A DNA stretch of 64,000 bases, from the NCBI GenBank assembly GCA_017577615.1, contig PKRE01000002.1, forward strand, positions 248,001 through 312,000, read 5' to 3'. Below are positions 8,238-19,945 of the stretch, in pieces (within the stretch, counting starts at the first letter, position 1; every line of letters begins with the position of its first letter). The notes under the pieces were generated by a model, which was not told where the DNA came from, made no database searches, and was given only the letters and a program-made list of their open reading frames with translations. Origin of the DNA: Gammaproteobacteria bacterium (GTDB lineage Bacteria; Pseudomonadota; Gammaproteobacteria; Steroidobacterales; Steroidobacteraceae). The position numbers and the translations under genes were made by a program.

Positions 8238-10325
8238 GTGAGCGCAATCAAGAAATCCTTTGCCTATGGTCAACACGAGGTCACGTTAGAAACGGGCGAA
8301 CTCGCCAGACAGGCAGACGGGTCGGTTCTCGTCACGATGGCCGATACAGTCGTCCTAGTCACGGCAGTTGCGCGTAAGGAGGCCGACCCCGGTAAGGATT
8401 TCTTTCCGCTGACCGTCAACTATGTCGAAAAGACATATGCCGCTGGACGCATCCCGGGCGGATTCTTCAAGCGCGAAGGCCGTCCGTCCGAGAAGGAAAC
8501 GCTGACCTCACGTCTCATCGATCGCCCCCTCCGGCCGCTCTTCCCGGAAGGTTTCCACAACGAGATTCAAATCGTCGCGACGGTGCTGTCGCTCAATCCG
8601 GACGTCGATCCGGACATCCCCGCGATGCTCGGCGCTTCGGCGGCGCTGGCGCTGTCCGGCGTTCCGTTCAATGGCCCGATCGGGGCGGCCAAGGTCGGCT
8701 ATAAGGACGGTCAGTACATCCTCAACCCCACGAATTCGCAGCTTAAGGAGTCGCAGCTCGATCTAGTGGTCGCCGGCACGAGCGAGGCCGTGCTGATGGT
8801 CGAGTCGGAAGCCAAGGTGCTGCCGGAAGACGTCATGCTCGGCGCGGTCATGTTTGGCCACGAGCAAATGCAGGTTGCCATTCAGGCCATCAATGAGCTG
8901 AAGGCACTGGCCGGTAAGCCCGCTTGGGATTGGAAGCCACCGGAGCCGAATGAGGAGCTCGCGGCGGCGCTCGCGGCCCAAGTGGAAGCTGACCTGAAGG
9001 ATGCCTACAAGATCATCGAGAAGCAGCAGCGCCGCGCGCGGATTCAGGAGATCCGCGAAGCAGCGATCGCAGCGCTCGCAAGCGGGGAAGATGCCCGCTT
9101 CACGCCGGAGGAGGTCGCCAAGGAATTCGGCGATCTCGAATATCGCATCGTGCGGGAGCGCATTCTGGCGGGCGAGCCGCGCATCGACGGTCGCGACACC
9201 AAGACTGTGCGTCCGATTTCAATCAGGACCGGCTTGCTCCCGCGCACTCATGGCTCGGCGCTCTTTACCCGTGGCGAGACGCAGGCACTCGTTGTCACGA
9301 CGCTCGGCACGGGTCGCGATGCGCAAATCGTCGATGCGCTCAGCGGGGAACGCAAGGAGCCGTTCATGCTCCATTACAACTTTCCGCCGTTCAGCGTCGG
9401 CGAAACCGGCATGCTCGGCTCGCCGAAACGACGCGAGATCGGTCACGGCAATCTGGCCAAGCGCGGTATCGCGGCGGTGATGCCGGACATGACCACGTTC
9501 CCGTACGTCATCCGCGTCGTCTCCGAGATTCTCGAATCGAACGGCTCGAGCTCGATGGCGACCGTTTGCGGCACCAGCCTATCGCTGATGGATGCCGGGG
9601 TGCCGATCAAGGCTGCCGTTGCCGGGGTTGCGATGGGGTTGGTCAAAGAGGGTGATCGCTTCGAGGTGCTCACGGACATCCTTGGTGACGAGGACCATTT
9701 GGGTGATATGGACTTCAAGGTCGCGGGCACGCGCACCGGTGTCACCGCGCTGCAAATGGACATCAAGATCAACGGCATCACCAGGGAGATCATGCAGATC
9801 GCGCTCGAGCAGGCGCGCGAGGCGCGTTTGCACATCCTGGATGAGATGGACAAGGTCCTCGCCGAGCCGCGCGCGAACATGTCCGAATGGGCGCCTTCGA
9901 TCATCACGATCAAGATCGACCCGGAGAAGATCCGCGACGTCATCGGCAAGGGCGGTGCCGTCATCCGCGCGATCACGGAAGAGACGGGCACGAGCATCGA
10001 CATCGAGAACGACGGCACGATCAAGATCGCGTCTGTCGACGGTGTGTCCGGACGCGAGGCGCAACGGCGCATCGAGCTCATCACGGCCGACGTCGAGGTG
10101 GGTCGTGTCTACGAAGGCCGCGTCGTGCGGCTCATGGACTTTGGCGCGCTCGTGACGATACTCCCGGGCAAGGACGGCTTGGTCCACATTTCGCAGATCT
10201 CCGACGAGCGTGTGGAGCGCGTCAGCGATAAGCTCAAGGAAGGCGATATCATCCGTGTGAAAGTGCTGGAAGTTGATCGCCAAGGACGCATCCGTCTCAG
10301 CATGCGCAACATCGACGCCGCTTGA
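8238..10325 (+). CDS. pnp: polyribonucleotide nucleotidyltransferase (PNPase)
   Basis: PNPase is the phosphorolytic 3'-5' exonuclease of the degradosome and of mRNA decay. The 695 residues contain two RNase PH-like domains joined by a helical domain, then a KH domain ([17 protein letters not shown]) and a C-terminal S1 domain ([15 protein letters not shown]...). [25 protein letters not shown] is the standard N-terminus. The start is a GTG at 8238, preceded by AGGAAA. The upstream in-frame ATG at 8181 adds a Ser/Arg-rich stretch unlike the family. It follows rpsO as in E. coli. Confidence 0.96.
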   Translation: MSAIKKSFAYGQHEVTLETGELARQADGSVLVTMADTVVLVTAVARKEADPGKDFFPLTVNYVEKTYAAGRIPGGFFKREGRPSEKETLTSRLIDRPLRPLFPEGFHNEIQIVATVLSLNPDVDPDIPAMLGASAALALSGVPFNGPIGAAKVGYKDGQYILNPTNSQLKESQLDLVVAGTSEAVLMVESEAKVLPEDVMLGAVMFGHEQMQVAIQAINELKALAGKPAWDWKPPEPNEELAAALAAQVEADLKDAYKIIEKQQRRARIQEIREAAIAALASGEDARFTPEEVAKEFGDLEYRIVRERILAGEPRIDGRDTKTVRPISIRTGLLPRTHGSALFTRGETQALVVTTLGTGRDAQIVDALSGERKEPFMLHYNFPPFSVGETGMLGSPKRREIGHGNLAKRGIAAVMPDMTTFPYVIRVVSEILESNGSSSMATVCGTSLSLMDAGVPIKAAVAGVAMGLVKEGDRFEVLTDILGDEDHLGDMDFKVAGTRTGVTALQMDIKINGITREIMQIALEQAREARLHILDEMDKVLAEPRANMSEWAPSIITIKIDPEKIRDVIGKGGAVIRAITEETGTSIDIENDGTIKIASVDGVSGREAQRRIELITADVEVGRVYEGRVVRLMDFGALVTILPGKDGLVHISQISDERVERVSDKLKEGDIIRVKVLEVDRQGRIRLSMRNIDAA

Positions 10326-10341
10326 GGAAGACGAGCGGCCG

Positions 10342-10373
10342 ACGTGCGCCGGCGCTTCGCGCTGGCGGCACGT
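10342..10373. terminator. long GC hairpin between pnp and phaR
   Basis: Roughly 14-15 paired positions with a single bulge and a 3-nt loop lie between the convergent 3' ends of pnp and phaR. There is no T-tract on either side, so it is called a candidate bidirectional terminator or 3'-end protector. Confidence 0.55.
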
Positions 10374-10412
10374 GCGGATCGCTCTCCTACCTATCGAGCC
10401 TCTGGCGACAAA

Positions 10413-10919
10413 TCAAAGACGTTCTTCCCTGGAAGCTTCGCTGCCCTCGGGACGCGGGGGCGGTGAGCCTGTGCCGTTGGCCATCGCTTTGAAGACTTCA
10501 TCTTGCATCGCGCGCCAGCGTTCGAAGTTGTGTCGTGTGAGGGTTGCGATCGCGTCTTCGGCTTCCTCGCCGACCATCTCGCGTATGTTGTCCTGGAGCT
10601 GCTGTTGCTGGCTGGCGAGCAGCTTCAAGCTTTGTTCCAGATAACTGCCTACGAAGGTGCGCATCTCTCCACCGTAGGAGCGAATGATCTGGGCAAGGAA
10701 ATCCTGACTCATGAGCGGTTCGCCGGTGTGCTCTTGCTCGGCGATCACTTGAAGCAGGATGGATCGAGTGATGTCTTCTTGCGACTTCTTGTCGATCACG
10801 ACAAAGTCGACCTTCTCCATCACGAGACGCCGGATATCTGCGAGCGTGATGTATCGGCTCTCGACGGTGTCGTACAGACGCCGATTCGGATATTTCTTGA
10901 TTACCCTCGACTCGCTCAT
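10413..10919 (-). CDS. phaR: polyhydroxyalkanoate synthesis repressor PhaR
   Basis: PhaR-type regulators bind DNA and polyhydroxyalkanoate and control granule (phasin) genes. The 168-residue protein has the PHB/PHA-accumulation DNA-binding domain at its start, VIKKYPNRRLYDTVESRYITLADI, and then a second PHB_acc region with YGGEMRTFVGSYLEQSL. The Gln-rich and Pro/Glu-rich tail is unremarkable. ATG 10919 was chosen because it begins just before the conserved segment and has a GAGGGA site; a longer reading to 10985 adds unconserved residues. It is last in a minus-strand row dksA-gluQ-phaR. No PHA synthase is in the window. Confidence 0.9.
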   Translation of the reverse strand: MSESRVIKKYPNRRLYDTVESRYITLADIRRLVMEKVDFVVIDKKSQEDITRSILLQVIAEQEHTGEPLMSQDFLAQIIRSYGGEMRTFVGSYLEQSLKLLASQQQQLQDNIREMVGEEAEDAIATLTRHNFERWRAMQDEVFKAMANGTGSPPPRPEGSEASREERL

Positions 10920-11014
10920 GGTAGAGGTCCCTCGGAGTAACCCGGAGCTAGCAACCGGTCGTGCTTCAAGCCCGTTCATAGTCATTTACCCCTGCTCCTA
11001 TGGTTCAGTTGTAT

Positions 11015-11938
11015 CTAGTGGCTCGACCAAGACCGCTCGATCACGGCGCCTCGAATTCCGCACAGTAACTGCGGTTGCCAGTTCCGAATGGCCCAGTCCC
11101 ACAGCGTGGACACCCCGCTTAGACGCAGTTCAAATGGCGGCGATTGCCGCAGAAATCGTAGTGCACGCCACAGTTCCAGGCTTGGATCGCGAAGATCCAG
11201 GGCGCCGGCACCGGCGGATTTGGACAGTTTGATCCGATTCTCGTCGGTGACTAGAGGCACATGTGCGTACGTGGGATGCGAAAGGCCGAGATAGTTTTGA
11301 AGCAGGAGCTGCCGAGGTGTGCTAGCCAGCAGGTCGGCTCCTCTGACGACATGGGTAATGTTTTGAGCCGCGTCGTCGACGACGACTGCGAGCTGATAAG
11401 CAAAGTAGCCGTCGCGGCGACGGATGACGAAATCGCCGGTGCTCTTGGCGAGATCGACTTCGATTGGACCTTGGAGCAGGTCGTGAAAATGGATCGGTGC
11501 GGCTGGGACACGCACGCGAAAGGCCAGCGCACGGTCGGGATTGCGCGGACCGCTACGGCACCAGCCGGGGTAGAACAACTCGTCAGCGTTCGCGCGATGT
11601 TGCTGTGCTGCCTGGATTTCCGTGCGCGTACAGGAGCAAGGGTACGCCACTCCTTGCTCGATCAGGCGGGCGAGCGCGGCCTCGTAGGCCTCCGTACGAT
11701 CACTTTGATACAGGATGGAACCATCCCATTCAAAGCCAAAGGCTTCGAGCGTGCGAAGAATGGCATCGGCGCTGCCCGGAACAACCCGCGGTGGATCAAG
11801 GTCTTCAATTCGAATCAGCCACTCGCCGCCAGCTGCACGAGCATCCAAATAGCTCGCGACGGCCGTCACGAGCGAGCCGAAATGAAGAGGCCCGGTTGGC
11901 GAAGGAGCGAAGCGACCGCGGTAGGGGAGCGCGCTCAC
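11015..11938 (-). CDS. gluQ: glutamyl-Q tRNA(Asp) synthetase
   Basis: GluQ-RS is a truncated glutamyl-tRNA synthetase that attaches glutamate to queuosine 34 of tRNA-Asp. The 307 residues keep the catalytic core: the HIGH-region segment RFAPSPTGPLHFGSL, the zinc-binding CSC...YPGWC cysteines and the KLSKS loop. There is no anticodon-binding domain, which separates it from GltX. It follows dksA on the same strand, as in E. coli and many gammaproteobacteria. Confidence 0.94.
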   Translation of the reverse strand: MSALPYRGRFAPSPTGPLHFGSLVTAVASYLDARAAGGEWLIRIEDLDPPRVVPGSADAILRTLEAFGFEWDGSILYQSDRTEAYEAALARLIEQGVAYPCSCTRTEIQAAQQHRANADELFYPGWCRSGPRNPDRALAFRVRVPAAPIHFHDLLQGPIEVDLAKSTGDFVIRRRDGYFAYQLAVVVDDAAQNITHVVRGADLLASTPRQLLLQNYLGLSHPTYAHVPLVTDENRIKLSKSAGAGALDLRDPSLELWRALRFLRQSPPFELRLSGVSTLWDWAIRNWQPQLLCGIRGAVIERSWSSH

Positions 11939-11941
11939 GGC

Positions 11942-12013
11942 CTACGGGCTACGGCGTGATCAGTCCAAGTGAGGAGGCGACATCTCTAGCTTGGCGCTGC
12001 CTGTAGCCCGTAG
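11942..12013. repeat. separated 11-bp inverted repeat between dksA and gluQ
   Basis: CTACGGGCTAC at 11942-11952 is the exact reverse complement of GTAGCCCGTAG at 12003-12013, with 50 bp between. It fills most of the dksA-gluQ gap and could form a hairpin on the dksA transcript. It resembles GTAGCCCG-type extragenic repeat sequences, but no further copy was confirmed in the window. Confidence 0.5.
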
Positions 12014-12022
12014 CCCGGTTGC

Positions 12023-12874
12023 CTATCGATACCGATCGTCGCGGTCGCCGTACTGCTTCTCGAGCCGCTCGCGACGTTCCTGAGCCTCCACGCACAGTGT
12101 CGCGACAGGGCGGGCTTCGAGCCGCTTGATGCCGATCTCTTCTCCGGTCTCCATGCAGTAGCCGTAAGTGCCGTCCTCGATGCGCTTGAGCGCCTCGTCG
12201 ATCTTACGGATGAGCTTGCGCTCCCGATCCCGAGTCCGCAGCTCCAGGCTGAACTCGGATTCCTGGGTTGCGCGGTCGTTCGGATCCGGGAAGTTGGCCG
12301 CTTCATCCTTCAGGTGAAGCATGGTGCGGTCGACTTCTTCCATGAGATCGCGCTTCCAATTGAGCAGGATCTGCCGGAAGTGCTCCAGCTGCTCCTTGCT
12401 CATGTACTGCTCGCCGCGCTTCGGGATGTACGGCTTTACGTTGCGCGGACCCGCAAGAAGGCTCGACTCGTACGCGTCATGATCTTGGTCTTGATCGACG
12501 TCGTCCGCGTCGGTGTCGTTGCTGATGTCAGGGTCAAGGGACATTTCGGGTTTCGGGTCGATGTTCGTCTCTGCCGGAGCCGGAGTCGGAGAGACCGGCT
12601 TCGGGGTCGGTTCGGGTGTGGTCGTGACGACCGGCTCACTCGGTGCTGGTGCTGGCGCCGCAGCCGCGCTCTTGGCGGCCTTCGCCTTCACAGCAGATGC
12701 GGTCTTCGCCGTCTCCTTGGACGTCTTCTTGACCGCAGCTACGCGTGTCGACGCGGCAGGTTTCGTCCGAGCTGCCGACTTCTTCGCCGGTGCCGCCTTC
12801 TTGGCGGTTTCGGCCTTCTTGGCGACAGTCTTCTTGGCCTTGGTCACCTTTGCAGACGGTTTCTTCACGGCCAT
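12023..12874 (-). CDS. dksA: DksA-type RNA polymerase secondary-channel regulator with long basic N-terminal extension
   Basis: DksA works with ppGpp to redirect RNA polymerase, for example at rRNA promoters. The C-terminal part (about 150-283) is clearly DksA: the coiled-coil tip DPNDRATQESEFSLELRTRDRE with the two acidic tip residues, then the globular region ending in GYCMETGEEIGIKRLEARP. Two features are unusual. The four zinc cysteines are reduced to two (C240, T243, C261, A264), a C-T-C-A pattern like that described for Pseudomonas DksA2. In front of the DksA part lie about 135 residues, first Lys/Ala-rich like histone H1, then Pro/Thr-rich, then acidic; E. coli DksA has only 151 residues in all. 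ATG 12874 has a GGAGG site. Confidence 0.92.
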   Translation of the reverse strand: MAVKKPSAKVTKAKKTVAKKAETAKKAAPAKKSAARTKPAASTRVAAVKKTSKETAKTASAVKAKAAKSAAAAPAPAPSEPVVTTTPEPTPKPVSPTPAPAETNIDPKPEMSLDPDISNDTDADDVDQDQDHDAYESSLLAGPRNVKPYIPKRGEQYMSKEQLEHFRQILLNWKRDLMEEVDRTMLHLKDEAANFPDPNDRATQESEFSLELRTRDRERKLIRKIDEALKRIEDGTYGYCMETGEEIGIKRLEARPVATLCVEAQERRERLEKQYGDRDDRYR

Positions 12875-13213
12875 TGATAGAGCCTCCGCGCCCAGCCGGC
12901 TTAGCGGCTTTTCGGGCAGGTCACTACACACGAGGGCCGCGATTATACAGACGCAGCACCGGGCGTACAGCCGGGTGCTCCGGGCACCTCGAGCAAGAAA
13001 AAACCTTGGATTTGCCTCTCAGCGCGCGTGTCAGCCGGGTTGCATTCACATAAACTAAAGTGAATGTCCAACCTCGCTCGGGCCCCGAACTCGGGAACGC
13101 CCGCGCCGCGACCGCTCGCCCGAGCGGTTGCATGCCTGGCGACTCATGCCGTGCGCTCGAGCGATACCATATACGTATAACGGCGGCTGCCTATATCGGC
13201 GCGCAGGAGCGCA
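12875..13213. other. divergent intergenic region dksA / smc
   Basis: This 339-bp region holds no gene I can support. On the minus strand TATAAT (12942-12947) is a consensus -10 box about 68 bp before the dksA start, without a good -35. On the plus strand TATAAC (13176-13181) is a weak -10 candidate for smc. CATTCAC (13043-13049) and GTGAATG (13060-13066) form a 7-bp inverted repeat around a 10-bp A-rich spacer, which could be an operator. Confidence 0.6.
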
Positions 13214-16200
13214 ATGCGACTAAGTAAGATCAAACTGGCCGGGTTCAAGTCCTTCGTGGACCCGACCACTGTCACTTTTCCCAGCAACCTGACCGGCATC
13301 GTCGGCCCGAACGGCTGCGGTAAGTCGAACATCATCGACGCCGTGCGCTGGGTAATGGGCGAGATCTCGGCGAAGCATCTGCGCGGCGATTCCATGGCGG
13401 ATGTCGTGTTCAACGGCTCCAGCTCGCGCAAGCCCGTCGGAACCGCCTCGGTCGAGCTTGTATTCGATAACTCTGACGGTCAGCTCGGTGGCCAGTACGC
13501 CGGTTTTGCGGAGGTATCACTCAAACGTGTCGTCTCGCGTGACGGCACGTCCGCGTACTTTCTGAACGGCACCCGCTGTCGTCGCAAGGACATCACCCAG
13601 CTCTTTCTGGGGACGGGCTTAGGGTCACGCAGCTACGCGATCATCGAGCAAGGCATGATCTCGCGGGTCATCGAGGCCCGCCCCGAGGAGCTGCGCGGTT
13701 TCATAGAGGAAGCCGCAGGTATCTCGAAGTACAAAGAGCGCCGGCGCGAGACCGAGAATCGCATTGCCCATACAAGGGAGAATCTCGAGCGCCTGAACGA
13801 CGTGCGCGAGGAGGTCGACAAGCAGCTGCGGCACTTGCAGCGGCAAGCCGCAACGGCGCGCCGCTACCAGGCGTTGAAACAAGAAGAACGCAAGATCACA
13901 GCCGAGCTTATCGCGCTGCGACTGCGCGCCATCGATCAAGACCTGCACGACAAGGAAGGCGCCCTGCGAGAGCGCGACACGGCGCTGCAAGCTGCGATCG
14001 CGCAGCTGCGCTCGATTGAGTCCGCGATCGAGGCGGCGCGCGAGGATTTCACGGAGAAGTCCGAGGCGTTGAATGCCGTGCAAGGTCGCTATTACCAGAT
14101 CGGCGCAGAGATCTCGCGCACGGAGCAATCGATCCAGCACCGCAGGGAGCTTCGCCAGCGTCAACAGCAAGATCTGGAGCAGGCAGAAAGCGGAGCAGAG
14201 GAGGCGCGAGTTCATCTCGAGCGCGATGAGGCGCAGATCGACGAACTAAAGCGCGAGCTCGAGGAGCTGGAGCCTGGGTTGATCGCTGCAAAGGAGCGCG
14301 AGCAACTGTCCGCGAGCGCGCTCGCTGCGGCGGAAGAGGCCATGCAAGCGTGGCAGGAGCGCTGGGATGAGTTCAACCGCGACTCGCGCGCTGCGAGCGA
14401 GAAGACTCAAGTCGAGCGCGCGCGCATCGAGCAGCTCGAGCATCAGCTGACGCGGCTCGCCGCGCAGCGCGAGCGCTTGTCGCTCGAACTCGAGGAGCTG
14501 CGCGGCGTCGAGGTCACCGAGCGCATCGTGCAGCTCGAGAACGAGGAAGGCGAGGTGCGCGAACGCGGCGAGCGTGGCAGCGAAATCTTACGCGAGCTGG
14601 CAGAGGAGCTACAGCGGTCGCGCGAACGCGAGCGCGAGCTCGTCGGGGCGGTCGATCGAGCACGACAGGAGCTGCAGGTCGCGCAAGGCAAGCTCATGTC
14701 CTTACAGGCGCTGCAGCAGGCTGCGCTTGGTCTGGCGCAAGGCAAGGTGACGGAGTGGCTGGCTGCACACATGCTCAACGAGCGTCCGCGGCTGGCGCAA
14801 CAGCTGACTGTCGAGCCGGGCTGGGAACGCGCCGTCGAGACCGTGCTCGGTGCCTACCTCGAGGCCGTGTCGGTCGAGACGATCGATGCGATCGCAAGCC
14901 AGCTCGAATCCTTGCACGTCGGATCGGTGAGCTTCTTCACCGAAGGTGGCGCTCGTCCAGCGAACGTTGATCGCGAGCTCCTGCTCGCGCGCGTGCAGGG
15001 CCCGGCGGCGATCGCCGCCATGCTAAGCGGGATCATTGCGGTCGATACCTTGCACGAGGCGCTCGAGCGTCGTCACACGCTGCGCGACGGAGAATCGGTG
15101 ATCACGCGCGACGGTGTGTGGATCGGACGCGAGTGGTTGCGGGTCAGTCGTGATCAAGACGTGCATGCAGGCGTCATCGAGCGCGAGAAAGAGATGCGCG
15201 AGTTGCGCGAGGTCGTGGCTGCGGCGGAAGAGCGCCTGCAAGCTTTGCAGGCGGAGCTGGCAGCAACGCGCGACCGGCTGCGGGAGCAAGAGCAACGGCG
15301 CGACGAGCTCCAGTCGGAAGTGAATCAGCTCCATCGCACGCACAGCGAGCTCAGCGCCCAGATCGGCGCGTTGCGTACGAAGGCCGAGCAAACTGCTGAG
15401 CGTCTACGGCGGATTGAGACCGAAATTGCAGAGATCGATCGGGAGCACGAGGCGCTCGCAGAGTCCATTGCGGAAGCACGGGCCCGCCTGCAAGAAGGCC
15501 TCGAGGCGATGGAGCAGTTCGAGCGCACGCGCGCCGAGCTGGAACAGCGCCGTGACGAGTTGCGGCAGGATCTGGCGGAAAAGCGCTCGCAGGCGCAGCG
15601 CGATCGCGAAAGCGCCCAGGAGATCGCCATCCGCCTCGAGTCCAAGCGCTCGGCGCTGAGCTCGATCTCCTCCGGGATCGAACGTCTTCGTCAACAGCTG
15701 TCGCAGCTGCAAGCGCGTCGCGAGGAGCTGACGCGCCAGCTCGCCGAAGGCGACGAGCCGCTGGAGGAATTGAGCGCCACGCTCGAGACAGCGCTGCAGC
15801 AGCGCCTCGAAGTCGAGCAGGAGCTGGCGGCCGCACGCGAAGCGCTGGCGGGCGCAGAAAGTCGCATGCGCTCGTTGGATCAAAGCCGCATGGAAGCGGA
15901 GACTGCAGTCGAAGAAGCACGCAGGCACATGGAGGAGGTGCGCATGGCGGCTCAGGAGCTCAAGGTTCGGCGCGAGACATTGGTCGAGCAGTTCAAGGCG
16001 ACGCAGTTCGACCTCGAAACCGTCTACCGGGAAATGCCGCCGGAGGCGAACGTTGCCGCGTGGGAGGAAACCCTGCTCGATCTCACGCAAAAAATCGAAC
16101 GCCTTGGTCAAGTAAACTTGGCAGCGATCGACGAGTTCAAGGAGCAGTCCGAGCGCAAGGAATACCTCGATCGGCAATACAAGGACCTGACCGAAGCGCT

Positions 16201-16717
16201 CGAGACACTGGAGAAGGCGATTCGGAAGATCGACAAGGAAACCCGATCGCGTTTCCAGGACACGTTCGATCGAGTCAACGCCGGATTAAAGGAGCGCTTC
16301 CCACGTCTTTTCGGCGGCGGCCATGCCTATCTCGAGCTGACGGGAGAAGATGTCTTGAACGCGGGCGTATCGATCATGGCACGCCCGCCCGGCAAGCGAA
16401 ACTCCACGATCAGCCAGCTCTCAGGCGGCGAGAAAGCGCTCACCGCAGTGGCGCTCGTGTTCTCCATCTTCGAGCTCAATCCGGCGCCGTTCTGTTTGCT
16501 CGACGAGGTGGACGCGCCGCTCGACGACAACAACGTCGGGCGTTTCTGCGAGACCGTCAGGGAGATGTCGAACAGGGTGCAGTTCATCTTCATCACCCAT
16601 AACAAGACCACGATGGAGCTCGCCACGCACTTGATTGGCGTCACCATGCACGAGCCAGGCGTCTCGCGCTTGGTCGCCGTTGACGTGGATGAGGCCGTGC
16701 GTTTGGCAGCGATGTAG
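13214..16717 (+). CDS. smc: chromosome partition protein SMC
   Basis: SMC is the ATPase arm of the bacterial condensin, acting with ScpA and ScpB, both also encoded in this window (23.8-26.0 kb). The 1167 residues begin with the Walker A motif GPNGCGKSN (about 31-38) and end with the ABC signature LSGGEKAL (about 1070) and Walker B FCLLDEVDAPLDD (about 1093-1105). In between are two long coiled coils flanking a hinge (about 500-640, with LGAYLEAVSVETID). The start has an AGGAG site. It heads smc-zipA-ligA. Presence of SMC-ScpAB rather than MukBEF is informative for the lineage. Confidence 0.97.
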   Translation: MRLSKIKLAGFKSFVDPTTVTFPSNLTGIVGPNGCGKSNIIDAVRWVMGEISAKHLRGDSMADVVFNGSSSRKPVGTASVELVFDNSDGQLGGQYAGFAEVSLKRVVSRDGTSAYFLNGTRCRRKDITQLFLGTGLGSRSYAIIEQGMISRVIEARPEELRGFIEEAAGISKYKERRRETENRIAHTRENLERLNDVREEVDKQLRHLQRQAATARRYQALKQEERKITAELIALRLRAIDQDLHDKEGALRERDTALQAAIAQLRSIESAIEAAREDFTEKSEALNAVQGRYYQIGAEISRTEQSIQHRRELRQRQQQDLEQAESGAEEARVHLERDEAQIDELKRELEELEPGLIAAKEREQLSASALAAAEEAMQAWQERWDEFNRDSRAASEKTQVERARIEQLEHQLTRLAAQRERLSLELEELRGVEVTERIVQLENEEGEVRERGERGSEILRELAEELQRSRERERELVGAVDRARQELQVAQGKLMSLQALQQAALGLAQGKVTEWLAAHMLNERPRLAQQLTVEPGWERAVETVLGAYLEAVSVETIDAIASQLESLHVGSVSFFTEGGARPANVDRELLLARVQGPAAIAAMLSGIIAVDTLHEALERRHTLRDGESVITRDGVWIGREWLRVSRDQDVHAGVIEREKEMRELREVVAAAEERLQALQAELAATRDRLREQEQRRDELQSEVNQLHRTHSELSAQIGALRTKAEQTAERLRRIETEIAEIDREHEALAESIAEARARLQEGLEAMEQFERTRAELEQRRDELRQDLAEKRSQAQRDRESAQEIAIRLESKRSALSSISSGIERLRQQLSQLQARREELTRQLAEGDEPLEELSATLETALQQRLEVEQELAAAREALAGAESRMRSLDQSRMEAETAVEEARRHMEEVRMAAQELKVRRETLVEQFKATQFDLETVYREMPPEANVAAWEETLLDLTQKIERLGQVNLAAIDEFKEQSERKEYLDRQYKDLTEALETLEKAIRKIDKETRSRFQDTFDRVNAGLKERFPRLFGGGHAYLELTGEDVLNAGVSIMARPPGKRNSTISQLSGGEKALTAVALVFSIFELNPAPFCLLDEVDAPLDDNNVGRFCETVREMSNRVQFIFITHNKTTMELATHLIGVTMHEPGVSRLVAVDVDEAVRLAAM

Positions 16718-16740
16718 GAGAGACGGGCCCCGAGCTTCGT

Positions 16741-17670
16741 ATGCCTGAGCTGCGCTGGATACTGATCGGTTTCGCGATCGTCTTGATGGCCGCCATCTAC
16801 CTCTGGGGGCGGCGTACGAGCGCGCCGGGCACTCGGCGCGAGCCCGTGCTCGATGTGACGTCGGGCGACGCAGTCGAGGCACAGGCGCCGGCTGGAGAGG
16901 AACCGCATGTAGGCATGTCGGACGACGATGCCCAAGATAGGGAGGCTCCAGAAGGCCATGAGCCGCACGTGGCTACGCCGCTCATAGCGAATACGGGTGC
17001 CTATCCCCGAACGATCGTGCGTGAGAACCAAGCGCAGCCAGCACCTCTGGACCGCGGCGCTCGAGCTGGCTGGCGCGGGCGTATCGAGCCGACGCTCTCG
17101 GACCCCATCGAAACCGAGGAGAGGCTCGACACACAACAACAGGATGAGTCACTGCCAGAGGAGCAAGCAGCGTCGGAAGGCGAGCCGGCAGGGGCCACGC
17201 CATTGCACGAGGGCACGGAAACGCCGACTTCCGCAACGATCGAATATCAGAAGATCTTGGCCTTGCGCCTTGCGGCTGCGCCGCATCGCTACGATGGCGC
17301 ACGGCTCCTCGAGGCGTTCGCCTCGGAGTCCTTGCAGTACGGCAAGTATCACATCTTCCATCGTCTGCACGACGATGGCACGAGCATTTTTTCAGTGGCG
17401 AACATGGTGGAGCCGGGCACGTTCGAGCTCGAGTCGATGGGCAACACCCAATATCGCGGGCTCACGTTGTTTGCACAACTACCGGGTCCAGTGTCGAGCA
17501 TACACGCTCTGAACGAGTTGGTTGCATGTGCTCGTCGACTGCAGGAACGTCTCGGCGGCACGTTGCAGGACGATCGCGGCGCGCCGCTCACTGTTTATCG
17601 CATCGAGCAGATGCGCCAAGAGGTACGCGAGTTCGAGCGTACGCACAGCCGAGCGACGTCTCGCGGGTGA
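16741..17670 (+). CDS. zipA: cell division protein ZipA
   Basis: ZipA tethers FtsZ to the inner membrane at the septum. The 309-residue protein has one N-terminal membrane helix (about 6-23, LRWILIGFAIVLMAAIYLW), a long acidic, Glu/Pro/Thr-rich linker (about 30-160) and a C-terminal FtsZ-binding domain (about 165-300, with GTSIFSVANMVEPGTFELESM and GLTLFAQLPGP). The order smc-zipA-ligA is the one commonly seen in gammaproteobacteria. Confidence 0.92.
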   Translation: MPELRWILIGFAIVLMAAIYLWGRRTSAPGTRREPVLDVTSGDAVEAQAPAGEEPHVGMSDDDAQDREAPEGHEPHVATPLIANTGAYPRTIVRENQAQPAPLDRGARAGWRGRIEPTLSDPIETEERLDTQQQDESLPEEQAASEGEPAGATPLHEGTETPTSATIEYQKILALRLAAAPHRYDGARLLEAFASESLQYGKYHIFHRLHDDGTSIFSVANMVEPGTFELESMGNTQYRGLTLFAQLPGPVSSIHALNELVACARRLQERLGGTLQDDRGAPLTVYRIEQMRQEVREFERTHSRATSRG

Positions 17671-17682
17671 GCGGACCGATGA

Positions 17683-19893
<2,211 letters not shown>

Positions 19894-19910
19894 AGTGATG
19901 GCCACATTGC

Positions 19911-19936
19911 GCGGTTAGCACCATGCGTCTAACCGC
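19911..19936. terminator. hairpin between convergent ligA and parvulin gene
   Basis: GCGGTTAG and CTAACCGC form an 8-bp stem with a 10-nt loop between two converging stop codons. No T-tract; a plausible bidirectional terminator. Confidence 0.5.
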
Positions 19937-19945
19937 CCCCACAGC

